From Poa pratensis (lineage: Eukaryota; Streptophyta; Magnoliopsida; Poales; Poaceae), in assembly GCA_947311845.1 (NCBI GenBank), contig CAMZMU010000052.1:134135169-134199168 (forward strand): 64,000 bases of DNA. The letters are read 5' to 3'. Of the stretch, positions 43,616-55,199 are shown piece after piece. A model generated the notes under the pieces. The model was given only the letters and a program-made list of their open reading frames with translations. It searched no databases and was not told the DNA's origin. The position numbers and the translations under genes were made by a program. Positions within the stretch are counted from its first letter, which is position 1. Each line of letters starts with the position of its first letter.

Positions 43616-45470
43616 ACCGATGGTGTTACTCCTGAAGTCCAGATTACTATCGGTTACTACTCTTTTCCTTTCGCTTTGGTAGCCCTGAGGTCAAGTGGCA
43701 TTGATGTCATACTGGGCATAAACTGGCTAGCCAAATACCGGGCTAATCTCGATTGTGCTGCCAAGACCGTCACCGTGACCAATTCTTCCGGCGACAGTGT
43801 TAAGTATTGGTCTGCACTGTCAAGACCTCCATGTTCAATCATACCCAACTCACCTGAGATCCTCCTTTGCTTTATGGAAGGCGAAACCCCTCCGAAAATC
43901 CAGGACATACACGTGGTGTGTGACTTCCCGGATGTGTTCTCGGAGGAATTGCCTGGCATGCCTCCTGACCGAAGTGTGGAGTTTGTCATAGATCTACTTC
44001 CCGGTACTGCTCCGATTTCCAAGAAGCCCTACCGTATGCCGGTCGAAGAATTGGCTCTGTTGAAAGAGCAAATTGATCAGCTGTTAGCGAAGGATTTCAT
44101 CCAGCCTAGCAGTTCACCTTGGGGTTGTCCGTACTCTTTGTCAAGAAGAGGGATTCTACTGTGCCTCGTCTAGTCTCTGATTATAGACCGTTGAATGCGG
44201 TGACAATCAAGAATAAGTATCCTATTCCTCGCATCAATGATCTGTTGGATCAGTTAGCTGGTGCAGCAGTATTCTCCAAGATGGATCTGAGGTCAGGATA
44301 CCATCAGATCAAGATCAGAAAGGAGGATATTCCAAAGACGACATTTGTTACTCGTTATGACTCATATGAGTATACCGTCATGTCCTTTGGCCTCACAAAT
44401 GCTCCAGCTACTTTCATGAGGCTCATGAACTCCGTCTTCATGGACTATCTTGACAAGTTTGTCGTCATTTACATGATGAGGTCCTCATCTATTCCAAAAC
44501 CAATGAAGAGCATGAGGAACATCTTTGTTTGGTTCTAACACGACTTCGAGAACACCGCCTCTATGCCAAGTTCTCCAAGTGTGAGTTTTGGCTGGATAAT
44601 CTTGTCTTCCTTGGTCATATGATATCCGCTAATGGTGTGGGTGTCATTCCTGACAAGATTCAGTCCATTTTGGATTGGAAAACTCCAATGTCAGTCATGG
44701 ACATCCGTAGCTTTCTCGGATTGGCAGGTTACTACCGCCGATTCATCGAAGGTTTCTCCAAGATTGCCCAGGCCCTAACTGACCTTCTCAAGAAGGATAA
44801 AAAGTTCGTATGGACGGCCGAAGCTGAAGAGAGCTTCAAAACATTGAAAGTCAAACTCACGTCCGCTCCTGTGCTTGTCCTGCCGGACACAAGCAAGGAT
44901 TTCGTCGTCTTCTGTGACGCCTCTCTGCAAGGCTTGGGCTGTGTGCTAATGCAAGATGGCCATGTGGTGGCATATGCTTCTCGCCAACTTAAGCCACATG
45001 AGCACAATTACCCAACCCATGATCTAGAACTTGCCGCGGTGGTCTATGCTTTGAAGCAATGTAGACCATACTTGTTTGGTAACCGTTGCGAGATCTTTTC
45101 GGATCACAAGAGTCTGAAGTACCTCTTCACCCAGCCGGATTTAAATCTCAGGCAAAGGCATTGGTTGGAGTTAATCAAGGACTATGATGTAAGTCTGAAC
45201 TATCAACCCGGCAAGGCAAACATCGTGGCTGACGCGCTTAGTCAGAAGTCCTATTGCAACAATCTGATGATTGAAAAGGCCCAACCTGCCCTCCATGAAG
45301 AGTTCTATCGTTTGAACTTAGAAATGGTTCCCTCTGGCTACCTTGCAAATCTGGAGATTAAATCTACCCTTGTAGACCAGATTAAGGAAGCTCAAACCCG
45401 TGACAAGGGTATTCTAAAAATCAAGGAGAACATTGCTAGCGGGAAGGCCAAATGTTTCTCTGTCAATTAA
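43616..45470 (+). pseudogene. Gypsy reverse transcriptase and RNase H region
   Basis: Past the TGA the frame reads ALRSSGIDVILGINWLAKY, FPDVFSEELPGMPPDRSVEF and the RT thumb start KKPYRMPVEELALLKEQI. One base is missing near 44131, moving the reading to [33 protein letters not shown] and [17 protein letters not shown]. At the catalytic site the tract TTTACATGATGAG (about 44468-44480) lacks one base, and the last Asp codon is GAG, so the YxDD motif is destroyed. Afterwards [53 protein letters not shown] (RNase H), [11 protein letters not shown] and ADALS follow in a third frame, ending at TAA 45468. Confidence 0.92.
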
Positions 45471-46772
45471 TCCGGAGTTGTTTATTTTGGTGACCGCTTG
45501 GTAGTGCCAAAGAAACAAAAATTGAGAGGGCTGATCCTCCAAGAAGCTCATGAATCTCCTCTCTCTATTCATCCCGACCACAATTCTGGTGGACTCGGAT
45601 GAAACGAGAAATTGCCAAGTATGTTGCTGAATGCGACACCTGTCGACAGGTAAAGGCTGAACATCAAAGGCCTGCCGGCACTCTTCGCCCTATTGGAGTC
45701 CCCGAGTGGAAATGGGATGAAATTGGTATGGACTTCATCACCGGGTTTCCCCGATCTCAAAAGGGTAACAATGCAATCTGGGTAATCATTGGTCGTCTGT
45801 CCAAGGTTGCTCACTTTCTACCAGTCCGTGATGATATACGTGCAAGTCAACTTGCTGACTTATATTTGGCTCGTATTGTTCCATTGCATGGGGTCCCTCT
45901 GAGGATCATATCGGACCATGGAAGTATCTTTGTATCCAAATTCTGGCAGAGTTTCCAAACTGCTATGGGGTCCCTCTCAACTTCAGCACTGCCTACCATC
46001 CTCAAACTGATGGTCAGACTGAAAGAGTGAACCAAGTGTTGGAAGACATGCTTAGGGCGTGTGTAATCTCGTTTGGCAAGGGTTGGGAAAAGTATCTCCC
46101 TTTTGCGGAGTTCTCCTACAACAATAGCTATCAAGCTAGTCTGGGCATGGCTCCATTTGAGGTTCTCTATGGAAGAAAATGCCGTACTCCGCTGAATTGG
46201 TCCGAGACCGGAGAGAGAGCACTCTTTGGTCCGGATGCGATCAATGAAGCCGAAGAGAAGGTCAGAATCATACGGGAGAATCTGAAGATTGCTCAGTCTA
46301 GCAGAAGAGCTACTATGATAAGCACCATCAGGAAGTTCACTATGAAATTGGTGATAAAGCTTATCTCTGTGTCTCTCCCCTTCGTGGCGTTCGCCGCTTC
46401 GGTATCAAAGGGAAATTGGCCCCTCGATATGTTGGCCCTTTCACTGTTCTGGGCAAGCGAGGAGATCTTTCTTATCAATTGGAGTTACCGGTCATCTTTC
46501 CGAATGTACATGATGTGTTCCATGTCTCCCAACTTCGCCGGTGTTTTAAGGATCCTATCCATGGGGTCAATCATGAGGAGCTGGATCTCCAGGAAGATCT
46601 CACTTATTGCGAGCATCCTATCCATGTCCTGGATGAAGCCGAAAGGAAGACCCGTAACAAGACTACCAAGTTCCTCAAAGTTCAGTGGTCTCACCATTCC
46701 GAGGAAGAAGCAACTTGGGAACGAGAGTCTAGTCTTCGTGAGGAGTATCCCGACTTCTTTTTGCAATCTTAG
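45471..46772 (+). pseudogene. Gypsy integrase and chromodomain-like end
   Basis: After the TAA the frame still reads VVYFGDRLVVPKKQKLRGLI and ESPLSIHP, then shifts. From 45599 MKREIAKYVAECDTCRQVKA (zinc pair) leads to the core with MDFITGFPRSQKG and IISDHG. Another shift near 46010 precedes ERVNQVLEDMLRACV, the conserved Glu part, and FSYNNSYQASLGMAPFEVLY. A last shift near 46300-46415 gives APRYVGPFTVLGKRGDLSYQ, VHDVFHVSQLRRCF and KFLKVQWSHHSEEEATWE, a chromodomain-like tail ending at 46772. In active elements this tail can steer insertion to chromatin types. At least three shifts make it inactive. Confidence 0.9.
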
Positions 46773-46806
46773 AATCTCGGGACGAGATTCCTGTAAGGGG
46801 TAGATT

Positions 46807-49800
46807 TGTAACAGCCCAAAGTGTGAAAACCTAAAACCTGAGTAAAATTTCGCTTTTGCATGTTATTCATGCATCATGGAATCATTTGTTTAAGTGCTCA
46901 AGTTGAAACAAAGAATTGGAGAACCAAGTAAAACAACTGGAAACAAAAGAAATAATTGTTTTCAAACAAGATACACTCCATTGAGTTTGTTGTGACAAAA
47001 CCAATTCAAATAACTTCCATATTTGTCAATGAAGTTCCAAGAGTCTAAAAAGTAATGTTTTGCAATTGCTAAATTTTCCAAATGGGCAACATCTTGAATT
47101 TAGCAAAATGCCTAAATCAAACACTATGAACAAAAGTTGATCAAAACATTTTATTTTTAAACCCCAATTTTTGTGGAGCAACTAAATGACCAGGGAGCAT
47201 CTCCAAATTATTTCATAATTTTTGGAAGTGTTTAATTTGCTCAATTAATTCAAATACAACTGCTGGAATCTTTTCCCAGAACAGAAGGACCTATCGGTGA
47301 TGGAAACAGAAGTTCCAGGGGCTATTTGCAAAATCACCGTCTTCCTCCCCTGTAGCGACCGAGCATTCTGTGCTCGCGCCGCACCACCGTGCTCGAGCCG
47401 CACCCGCGCGCCGCCGCGCCCCCCTCGCGCTGTCGTTGACCCTGTGAGGAGAGCACGCACACGAGCCGCTCTCTCTCTTCCCCGCTGTCTTCCCCATTTC
47501 GTCGATCCCCATCTTCCTCTCCCCGAGCTCCCGAGTTGAGCCATGGCCGCCGCCTAGCGCCGAGGCTGTGGTCCTCCCCGCGTAGATCGAAGTGGGGCGT
47601 CGCCTCCGCCTCGACGTCCTCCCCGCCTAGCCGAAGGAATCGACACGGGGCGCCGCCGTTTCGCCGCGCCAGCGCGATCTTCCTCGCTGCCATCCGAGCT
47701 CCGCCGCGCTCGATTTCGTCGCCGACGTCCTCCCTCCGCCGACCCAGACCTCTCCATCGACTTGAGGGTGAGCACACCGTGCCGCGGCACCCGTCCCCTC
47801 TCTTCCTAGCCCTTCCCCGTGCCGTGCTGTTCGCCGGAGCCGTGAACATCGTCACCTCACCGCACGACCGGCCGTGGAACCAGCCTAAGCTGGGCTGCAG
47901 GCCGCTTCTCTCTGGCCCAGGACCGGCCTCGGAGCCAGCCCAGGCTGGGCTGAAGGCCAATTCTCTCTACCGCATAGCCGGCCAATTCTCTCTACCGCAT
48001 AGCCAATTACGAGAATGTACTTCTAGTAGTATTAGAAGCATTAAGTTTAAATATGGGGTTTATTCCAAATAATGCAATAAATATAATGGGGACCCCATTT
48101 AACTTGTTGATCATGTTCAAAGCTATTAGGGTGCATTTAAATTGTCATGCCATCATGTGTTTGCGCATTGCATATGTTAAACATGTGTGGTGATTGATTG
48201 CTATTCCGTTGCTATGTTTCGATAGATCAAGCAACCGGGGTGACACCGCAATACCCCGACGATCCCTACTACCAGCCGTATCAACAAGACAAGCGTAATC
48301 CCCCTCTGAGCATGTCTTATCCTATTTTCCGCAAGTATTTTCTCCACTATAATATTGCATGCGGTTCCAAATGTCAATTTGCTTGTTTTAGAGTATCCTA
48401 TAGTTGCATTAAGTTTCCGATGCCAATACCTGTTCCCCTCCTAGTATCCATAGTTTTGTATGGTTGGCCTGAGATATCTACTATGCTATGTCGATGTTTA
48501 GCCATGCTTAGTTAATTGTTACTCGTCCGATGGATGGTTCATGTTGGAAACAGGTGATAAGATAAATGGTTGATGGTGGAGAATTTGTGGTGACAGGTAA
48601 TAAAATGCTTAAAGGTGGGGATGAGAGGCCACTGCGGTTGTGGTGCTTTGTCTCGTTCTCGCCGCCTAGGTGCGAGTTCTTTACCTCTTGAACCAAGACT
48701 GAGCGTGCAACCATGCGTGAGGCCTATGCATTCGCAGTGCAGGAACCCTCATAGACTAAATAACTCGGGCGGGACTAGCCAGGGTCCTCTAGTTTGAGCT
48801 TCCATTTTGCGCGTGCGTGATGATAGTGGTTGAACTGGGACGAGGATTGTGGTGTTAGGAGAATAAGTGGCCGTGGGGCAGGGTGTTGAAGGCACTAGCG
48901 TGCCCTGCCGCCACTGATGATCCTGGAAAGTTCTTAACGAGTGAGAAGTCGACACCGCTCCCACCCAGCCGGCTTTCCAAGGAAGAGAGCTAATGCGTAG
49001 GTAATGGGCCGGACGGTACGCGTGGCAAACATTGTGCAACCCTGCAGAGTAAATCTTTTCGAAAAGCCGTGTCCGCGGTTATGGACGACTTGGGAAAGGA
49101 CGATAAGACCATAGAATAACTTGAACGAAATGATTAAAAACTGGGTACTAAAGGTACCACTCAAGAATGTAAGGTTGACTTCCTCGAGGGTGATTCGGGG
49201 AGGTGTCTTTGATGAACAGGGACAGTGGTTGATGATGGTTGATGTTGATAAAGGTGATCAAGAAAAGTGTCACTTCTTACCCCTTTTAAAAATATTCTGA
49301 TTAGTCGATGCCATTGAGTTATGTTTTCATAAATAAAATCAGCTTTATGCAAAACAGCCATATAACTTTGAAAGCCTCATCGAGCTAAACCTCTATATAT
49401 AATCTTGCGAGTTCGTCGAACTCAACGTCGTTTGTTTTGTTTTAGAGGAGGACTTCACCGATCTCGAATGTGGGTTATTTGTGAACGTAGACGAGTCCCA
49501 GGTGGCAGGTTGGGACATCCCGGAACAGCTGGCGTTGGATGTTTATCTGTAGGCCTTTTAGGCCATATTTTGGATCTTATTGTTTAGAACAACCTAATTC
49601 GCTTCGGCATGTTGTAGTGTTGGGTCTGTGACCTCTGGTTGTAATTTGCTATCTTTCTTTATATAAGAGTTGAACTATAATGCTTTGTGTCGTAGAGTCT
49701 GTGATGTGCCAGTTGTTCCACAAGTTTTGATCTCTCTATTATATATTGAGGGTTGTGCCTGTATTAAGGCATCAATCGGGGTGTTGCGTTGCCGATGATC

Positions 49801-49921
49801 CATTCCGAGCAACGCCTGCCAATGGTTTTGGCCGGGGATTGGTAAACCCGTAACCTCCGGTTGTATCGCTTAACCGGTGACACACAGCATCACTGTATAA
49901 TAGTCGGTTCGGGGCGCCACA
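46807..49921 (+). repeat. Gypsy 3' LTR (3115 bp) with internal deletion
   Basis: Same termini as the 5' LTR. Relative to it, the part matching 32182-32582 is missing, with the junction at about 48003 (CATAGCC next to AATTACGAG). Just before the junction a 25-base unit ending ACCGCATAGCC is present twice (about 47956-48004). The TATATAA motif is retained near 49659-49665. Confidence 0.92.
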
Positions 49922-49941
49922 ACGTGCACCTTGAACTAATT

Positions 49942-50339
49942 GATTTCATACATTAAGGAAATATATGTAGATATGAGTATACACACTTTAAATTTTCAAA
50001 ATATACAAGATTTTCTCTCTTTTTTGTACCCATAATATAAAGAATTTTACATTTTGATTTATATACTTGTAGGATTCATCATTGACCACGTCTATTTTTT
50101 TAGATATTATTTAAACATGTAAATATGAGTTTTGATTTTTGTTTCTTGAATATAGAGAGCACTAGAATTCGAAAGCCGTAATGACTTTCTGATGTTCGTG
50201 TTCCTATAGTGGCCCATAACATATAAGAATTGACCGGAAGCTCCGCCTTTTGTAGCAAAAAAAAGTGCAGAGCGAATATTCTCCTTTAGCCTTTATAATC
50301 ATTGCATAAGTTTTTACGTGTCCCTAATCGGAATTTTGG
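49942..50339. other. AT-rich DNA between LINE target duplication and SINE
   Basis: About 400 bases with no gene or repeat signature. It is the original right flank of the LINE inserted at 29891, so it was contiguous with DNA near 29880 before the nest formed. Confidence 0.5.
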
Positions 50340-50633
50340 TTTTTTTTTGAAAGACGGTACAACGCAGACGCTCACATACACATGTACACACTCACCCCTA
50401 TGAACACACGCACGCACATCCTACCCCTATGAGCACCTCCGAAAGACTGAGCCGATGGTCGGGTCTTGAGATTGACGAAGTCACCACAAGTGTCTCGCTG
50501 TCGACGGAAAGTCGCCTCCCACTGAAAAATATTTCGCTTAAATGAGAAACATCAATGTCAAATCTGAGATTTAAACTCTATTGTGATAGAGGTACAGCCA
50601 CCCTCCTAACCATCCTACCACAGGCAGGTTCTC
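50340..50633 (-). mobile_element. tRNA-derived SINE, minus strand
   Basis: The tail is a poly-T run at about 50340-50348. CCCCTATGAGCACCTCCGAA, CTGAGCCGATGGTCGGGTCTTGAGATTG (split here by spacing) and a tRNA-like head near 50600-50630 match the SINE at 28694-28977 in inverse orientation. Flanks GAATTTTGG (50331-50339) and GAATTTTAGG (50634-50643) are an imperfect target duplication. Confidence 0.78.
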
Positions 50634-50643
50634 GAATTTTAGG

Positions 50644-51455
50644 TTGCTATTCCGGCTGTACTTGTATCAGTATATGATTAAGAAGCTTTGCTTAAACTAA
50701 CGTTATTGTGCTAATAATTTCGGCGCCAGGCTTTTGGCCAACATACGAGTGACGCACGTCACGCACCCCACATGCATGGTTTTGCAACGGCAATAATAGA
50801 CAGCACTGCCTATCTTGCAGTGTACGATTCATGATATCTTTCATTCAAGAATCAGTATGAATAGAGAAAAATAAGCCGAGGTTCCACCATTATAGTAAGG
50901 CTAGTGTCATCCGGGAATCATTTCCCCGGTAAATAACAATGTGCTTGAGTTGTGGTGCATGCACGCGAGACACAACTTGTCGAGAAGTCGTCTCGCACAC
51001 GTGCATATTTCTTGTCTACTCTCCACTTGCACCAGTGGCTGCAACCTACGAGCGGCCGGTGCAGCCAGTTGCATTCTCAAGACTTTGGAGAGAATTAACA
51101 ATGCTGTTGAGAGAGCACGCAATGAGCTGTTTAACCGAGACTCTGCACGTTTTGTATCAAGGGGGAAGCACCTCGCAGTTTCATCATTTGCACGATCGAG
51201 ATTCCATCGGCAATCTCCGGTCAGGCAGAGTTCATCCTGGGGGCAGAGTTCCTCAAGATCTGCACTTACAATGTGGCTTGACAATGAAGAATTGCACGAG
51301 AGAAGAAGCAGTTAACCATCGGCGGTCATAGAGTGCCTGGTGCATCACTACAGCCAATTGGCATGCACGGTGATTTAGCTTGGAACTGTGCGCGGTAACT
51401 GAGCCACTGTCGCGGCCTACATCATGCGGCCAAGATGCAATGTCTGCTGCTGCTG
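50644..51455. other. Intergenic, no recognised gene
   Basis: Overlapping frames at 50907-51331 on both strands have no conserved motif. No terminal repeats were found except those of the following LTR element. Confidence 0.4.
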
Positions 51456-51460
51456 GCTCT

Positions 51461-51971
51461 TGTAGGAAATTGTGTCTTGCAATATTTTATATATTTACTA
51501 CATTGTCCGAAATTAAACTGCAGTCTGGAAGCATCACGAAAATAACAGGAATTAATGATGTGAAATTGTATTTAAGGAAGCCGGTACGGCTATACTGGAA
51601 CACAGTGTATATTAATATGCTGGAATTATACCCGGGAACAGTATAGAGCGGAATGCCAGGTTGTTCATAGGATTGGCTCTATGGATTGTTTTAGCCTGCG
51701 AGTTTGATTTTGTATTCGAACTCGGCGCATGACTCACACGTGCGTGCTGGGACCTAATTGTTTAACAGTAATATGCTCGGTTAATAACTGTTAATGATAG
51801 TGGTTGGTTTAACAAGTCACGAATCCTATCTGGAAACAGATTGAATTATCTGGAATTTGGAGTCTATATAAAGTTCCCACACTCTAGCCTCATTATACAT
51901 TGTGAGCGGCACCACCGATAAGTCAGAGGAATAGAGGGTAGGCCGAATTAGCTCAACCCTATTTTCTTACA
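51461..51971 (+). repeat. 5' LTR of the 51.5-kb element
   Basis: 511 bp with TATATAAA at 51865-51872, about 100 bases before its end. Confidence 0.9.
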
Positions 51972-52552
51972 TTGGTATCATGGTTCATCGCCGCGCCGGG
52001 CTCTGCCGTCGGCCATCATCGACCGATGAAGTTCCGCTGCGCACTCTAGCCTTACCTCCGTGGGCGACTCTCCTGCCGCTCAATCAAATCGATCCCCAGT
52101 CCATCCCGTCGCATCCATGTGCGCCTCAGATCCGGTCGCCATGGTAGAACTCGCACGAGATCCAATCGGAAGTCATCGCGTTTCGATTTTACTCTGCCAT
52201 CGCTCGCCGGCTGTTCGAAACCGCCGGGTGGAATACCTCATCAATGTCGCTGCTCAATTGTGATTAATCTGCCCGCGAGATCGAAGTTGCTGGAAGATTT
52301 ACATGAACAGCGAGGAAGGAAATTAATTTGTTATTACGCACGGAGATTGCGCAGGACTAATTTTTGCGCTGCGGCCAAGGAAAGAGATCATGCACCAAGT
52401 TGAGACAGTTCACGCACGCAGATCTAGGAATCATGGAGAGCTGCCCACGGAATACAGAAATACTACAGGATAAGCTAGCTGCTCTTGCTTCTTTAACTCA
52501 CACATCGAGGAAGGTTGGTTGTATTACCTAAATATATTAAGATTGACAGAAT

Positions 52553-54710
52553 TCTCGCCTCCACATTCATTCACTGTAGTTAGCTACAGTACCACGTTAC
52601 TGTTCTACGCTACAGTACCAAAGCGCTTCCGCGCCGTCCGATTCGCTCGATCTGACGGTCTACGACGGTCCCCGCGGTAATTTTACAAAAAAGAACCTGT
52701 GCTTCCCGAAAAATGCTCTGCAGTCCACACTTTCTACGCACGAAGGACTTACTCGTGATTTTGCAAATGATAGGGGCTTCCATGTAAAACTGCCATAATC
52801 CCCCAGTTCCTCCTTCTTCTCCTGCGACAGCCCGCCGCCGTCGCCGCCGCACGGCCCCGCCGCTCCTCCCCTCCGCGCTCAAATCGGCGCACACCACGGG
52901 CTCCGCCGTCGTCCACTTTCCCTCCGCGCCGAGTTTCACTTGCCGGAACGCCGCCGACGCGCCGGAATCGTGCTCGCCGTCGGCTTCATCGGGCCGACGC
53001 GGATTTCGCCGCCACTGCCGATTCCGGCGACCATATGGGCCGCACCGCCGCCCGCCCTGCTCCCCGCGTCGCTATCCTGCCGAATCGCGTACTCCCATGC
53101 CCGCGCGCGTGCTCGACGGCGAGCTGCGCAGCGTGGCTGCCGCCGGCGACCTGCCGCGTCCGCTGACAACGTCAGCATGACGTGTCAGCGGGCCTGGGCT
53201 CTGGCTGCCCAGCTGGGCCGCGCGTTGGGCTGGGCTGGCTACTTCACAGCTGGCTCGGCCTGGCCTTTTTTTCCCCTCTTTTTTTTCCTGTTTTTCTTTT
53301 TTAAAAACTTTTGTAATTTTTGTGTCCATCTAAATGACTTAAAAAAACAACAGCAAATAGGAAAAACTTGACTTTTCCCTACCGACCAATATTTGGATAA
53401 GTTTGTGGAAAAAACACTAGCATGTTAGACCATTTAAAACCAAATTTGAAATTTAAACCTCCAAAAAAAACACACTTTGAATCCAGACCTTTAATAATAA
53501 TAACTACATACAAAAAGATGATATTTTTTAAATTCATAATTTCCAAACCGTAATTTAATACAAGACAAATGATATATCAACATTTACAAAAAAAGGATTT
53601 TAAAACAAATTAAAAAATTGAAAGCATTTCAAACATGAACAATTAATCTTTCAAATTTAAATAATTTCCAAATTTAAAAAACTTTCAAGTTTGAAGATTT
53701 CCAAATTTGGATTTTTCCACACAACCAGGGAAAATATGGCAAACATATCAACATGGACAAAAAAAAACCTACTTATATTATACGCTTCAAATCCAAATTG
53801 TAATATTTCATAAATTTAGAAGCATTTCATATATAATCATTTAACAAATACAATTTTTAGAAGCATTTCAAATATAATTGTTTGACAAATACAAATAAGA
53901 TTCAGAATTGACATAAAACACTAGCTATTCATGACGTGTGATCAAAATCCAAATTTGAATATGTTAAAATTTCTAATACCTTCCAAATGTGAATAATTAC
54001 TAACTTTCTTTCAATTTCAATAATTTTCTAAGCTTAAACAATTTTCGACCATGCATGTTTCCAAAATTTGGATTTCACCACACAAACAGGGAAAAAATAA
54101 CAAACATGAAAACAAAACAAAATGTTGAATATTAATACTTCACAATCTAAATTCAAATTGAAATATTTAAAATACGAACAACTAATAAATGCAAAGAGAA
54201 TTCAAACAACATATCAAAATTTACAAAAAAATATATAAGATTTTTCAAACACTTCTGACATGTATTTCCTTCGAATTTCACTTCAAATTTCAACGAATTT
54301 CAACATTTTTTTTAAACCCAGCAGGTGCGACGCATTTTCTATTTTCCATATGTCCAACATATATGTTTACCTTGATTTACCTGATCATCTGCCTTTGACA
54401 TTTCAAAAACTTAGAACAATAAGTATGCTTTCAATGTATGTTCTTTTAGGGATCTACAAATACCTTTCTACGTCTCACTTGGGAAGTGTTGTTGACACTG
54501 CAATATTATCTTCAAAACTTAATTCTGTTCACAACGGTACAACTTTCTGATCATATATTCCTTCTAAAGTCAAGTTTCGTTAATGAATTCAATATTCCAA
54601 ATACACACAAACACTAATTTACACCGGCATTTCCAATAATATATTGACAACATATTTTACCAAAACACTAACTTGAAGAACGCGGCGTGTCGCCGCGACA
54701 CATTACCTAG
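52553..54710 (+). mobile_element. Helitron-like insertion
   Basis: The 3' end is well supported: the hairpin CGCGGCG-TGT-CGCCGCG (54681-54697) lies 9 bases before CTAG (54707-54710), followed by T, the Helitron 3' arrangement. The 5' end is tentative; TCTCGCCTCC at 52553 is the best candidate, preceded by T rather than the usual A. No terminal inverted repeats or target duplication are seen, which fits Helitrons. Inside are GC-rich sequence (about 52800-53270), which could be captured gene material, and AT-rich CAAATTTCCAAATTTG-type sequence. No Rep/helicase gene is present. Confidence 0.6.
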
Positions 54711-54785
54711 TATCGTGTACAATCCACAGGATCGGATCAATACTGCTCCTTGCGAGGGTTCGTTTTTTATTACTGGTAGGGTCAC

Positions 54786-54816
54786 TCGATCCGATCCGAT
54801 CCGATCCGATCCGATC
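54786..54816. repeat. CCGAT pentanucleotide microsatellite
   Basis: CCGAT repeats five times in perfect tandem at 54791-54815, with partial units on both sides. It lies just after the Helitron 3' end inside the LTR element. Confidence 0.9.
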
Positions 54817-54979
54817 GAGGAAGGAAATCGCAAGGAGAGGAAAGAAATTCGCTGCACTAGTTATACCCCAATTGATCGAGGAAGCAAAGCAAACCGGACT
54901 ACGGGAGTAAGCATGGAATCGCTGCAAACTTCCGTTCATCGGTAACACTTTTATCTCGCGTCAAAATATTGTTTACTCT

Positions 54980-55112
54980 GAGTTACTTGAACCTGTAGAC
55001 TGGTGGATCAAACTACACGGTTTGGAAAGGAAATATTGATTATGTCATTGAAATGTCTAAACCGGAAAAGTCACAGGGAAAGGAAAACTATGAAATTTTG
55101 GACTAAGGAAAG
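54980..55112 (+). pseudogene. Copia gag remnant
   Basis: The plus strand reads GGSNYTVWKGNIDYVIEMSK then KSQGKENYEILD and a stop at about 55103. The first block resembles the start of Copia gag proteins (NY..W...I). Nothing recognisable follows, so this is either a short gag relic or a chance resemblance supported by its position. Confidence 0.45.
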
Positions 55113-55199
55113 TAAACTAGTTCACATATTTATATTGATCAATGATTGATTATTTTGCTGTTGAATATGAGAGTACACATATTACGTGGGATATTTTAC

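Larger units (their letters stand above)
31006..49921 (+). mobile_element. Gypsy LTR retrotransposon, Tekay/Del-like chromovirus, with a nested insertion
   Basis: The LTRs (31006-34513 and 46807-49921) run TGTAACAGCCC...GGGGCGCCACA. ACGTG flanks the element at 31001-31005 and 49922-49926. A tRNA-Met-type primer site (TTTGTATCAGAGCA) follows the 5' LTR, and a purine-rich AAGGGGTAGATT precedes the 3' LTR. Domain order is gag, protease, RT, RNase H, integrase, chromodomain-like end, which is Gypsy; long LTRs and the chromodomain point to the Tekay/Del lineage (inference). The gag is split at 35543/42803 by a 7.25-kb younger element. Stops and frameshifts throughout pol show it is dead. Confidence 0.95.

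Noticed and set aside
52940..53371. 143-codon plus frame in the Helitron-like insertion
   Set aside because: GC-rich DNA open on both strands, ending in poly-T and lysine-rich nonsense; no signature.
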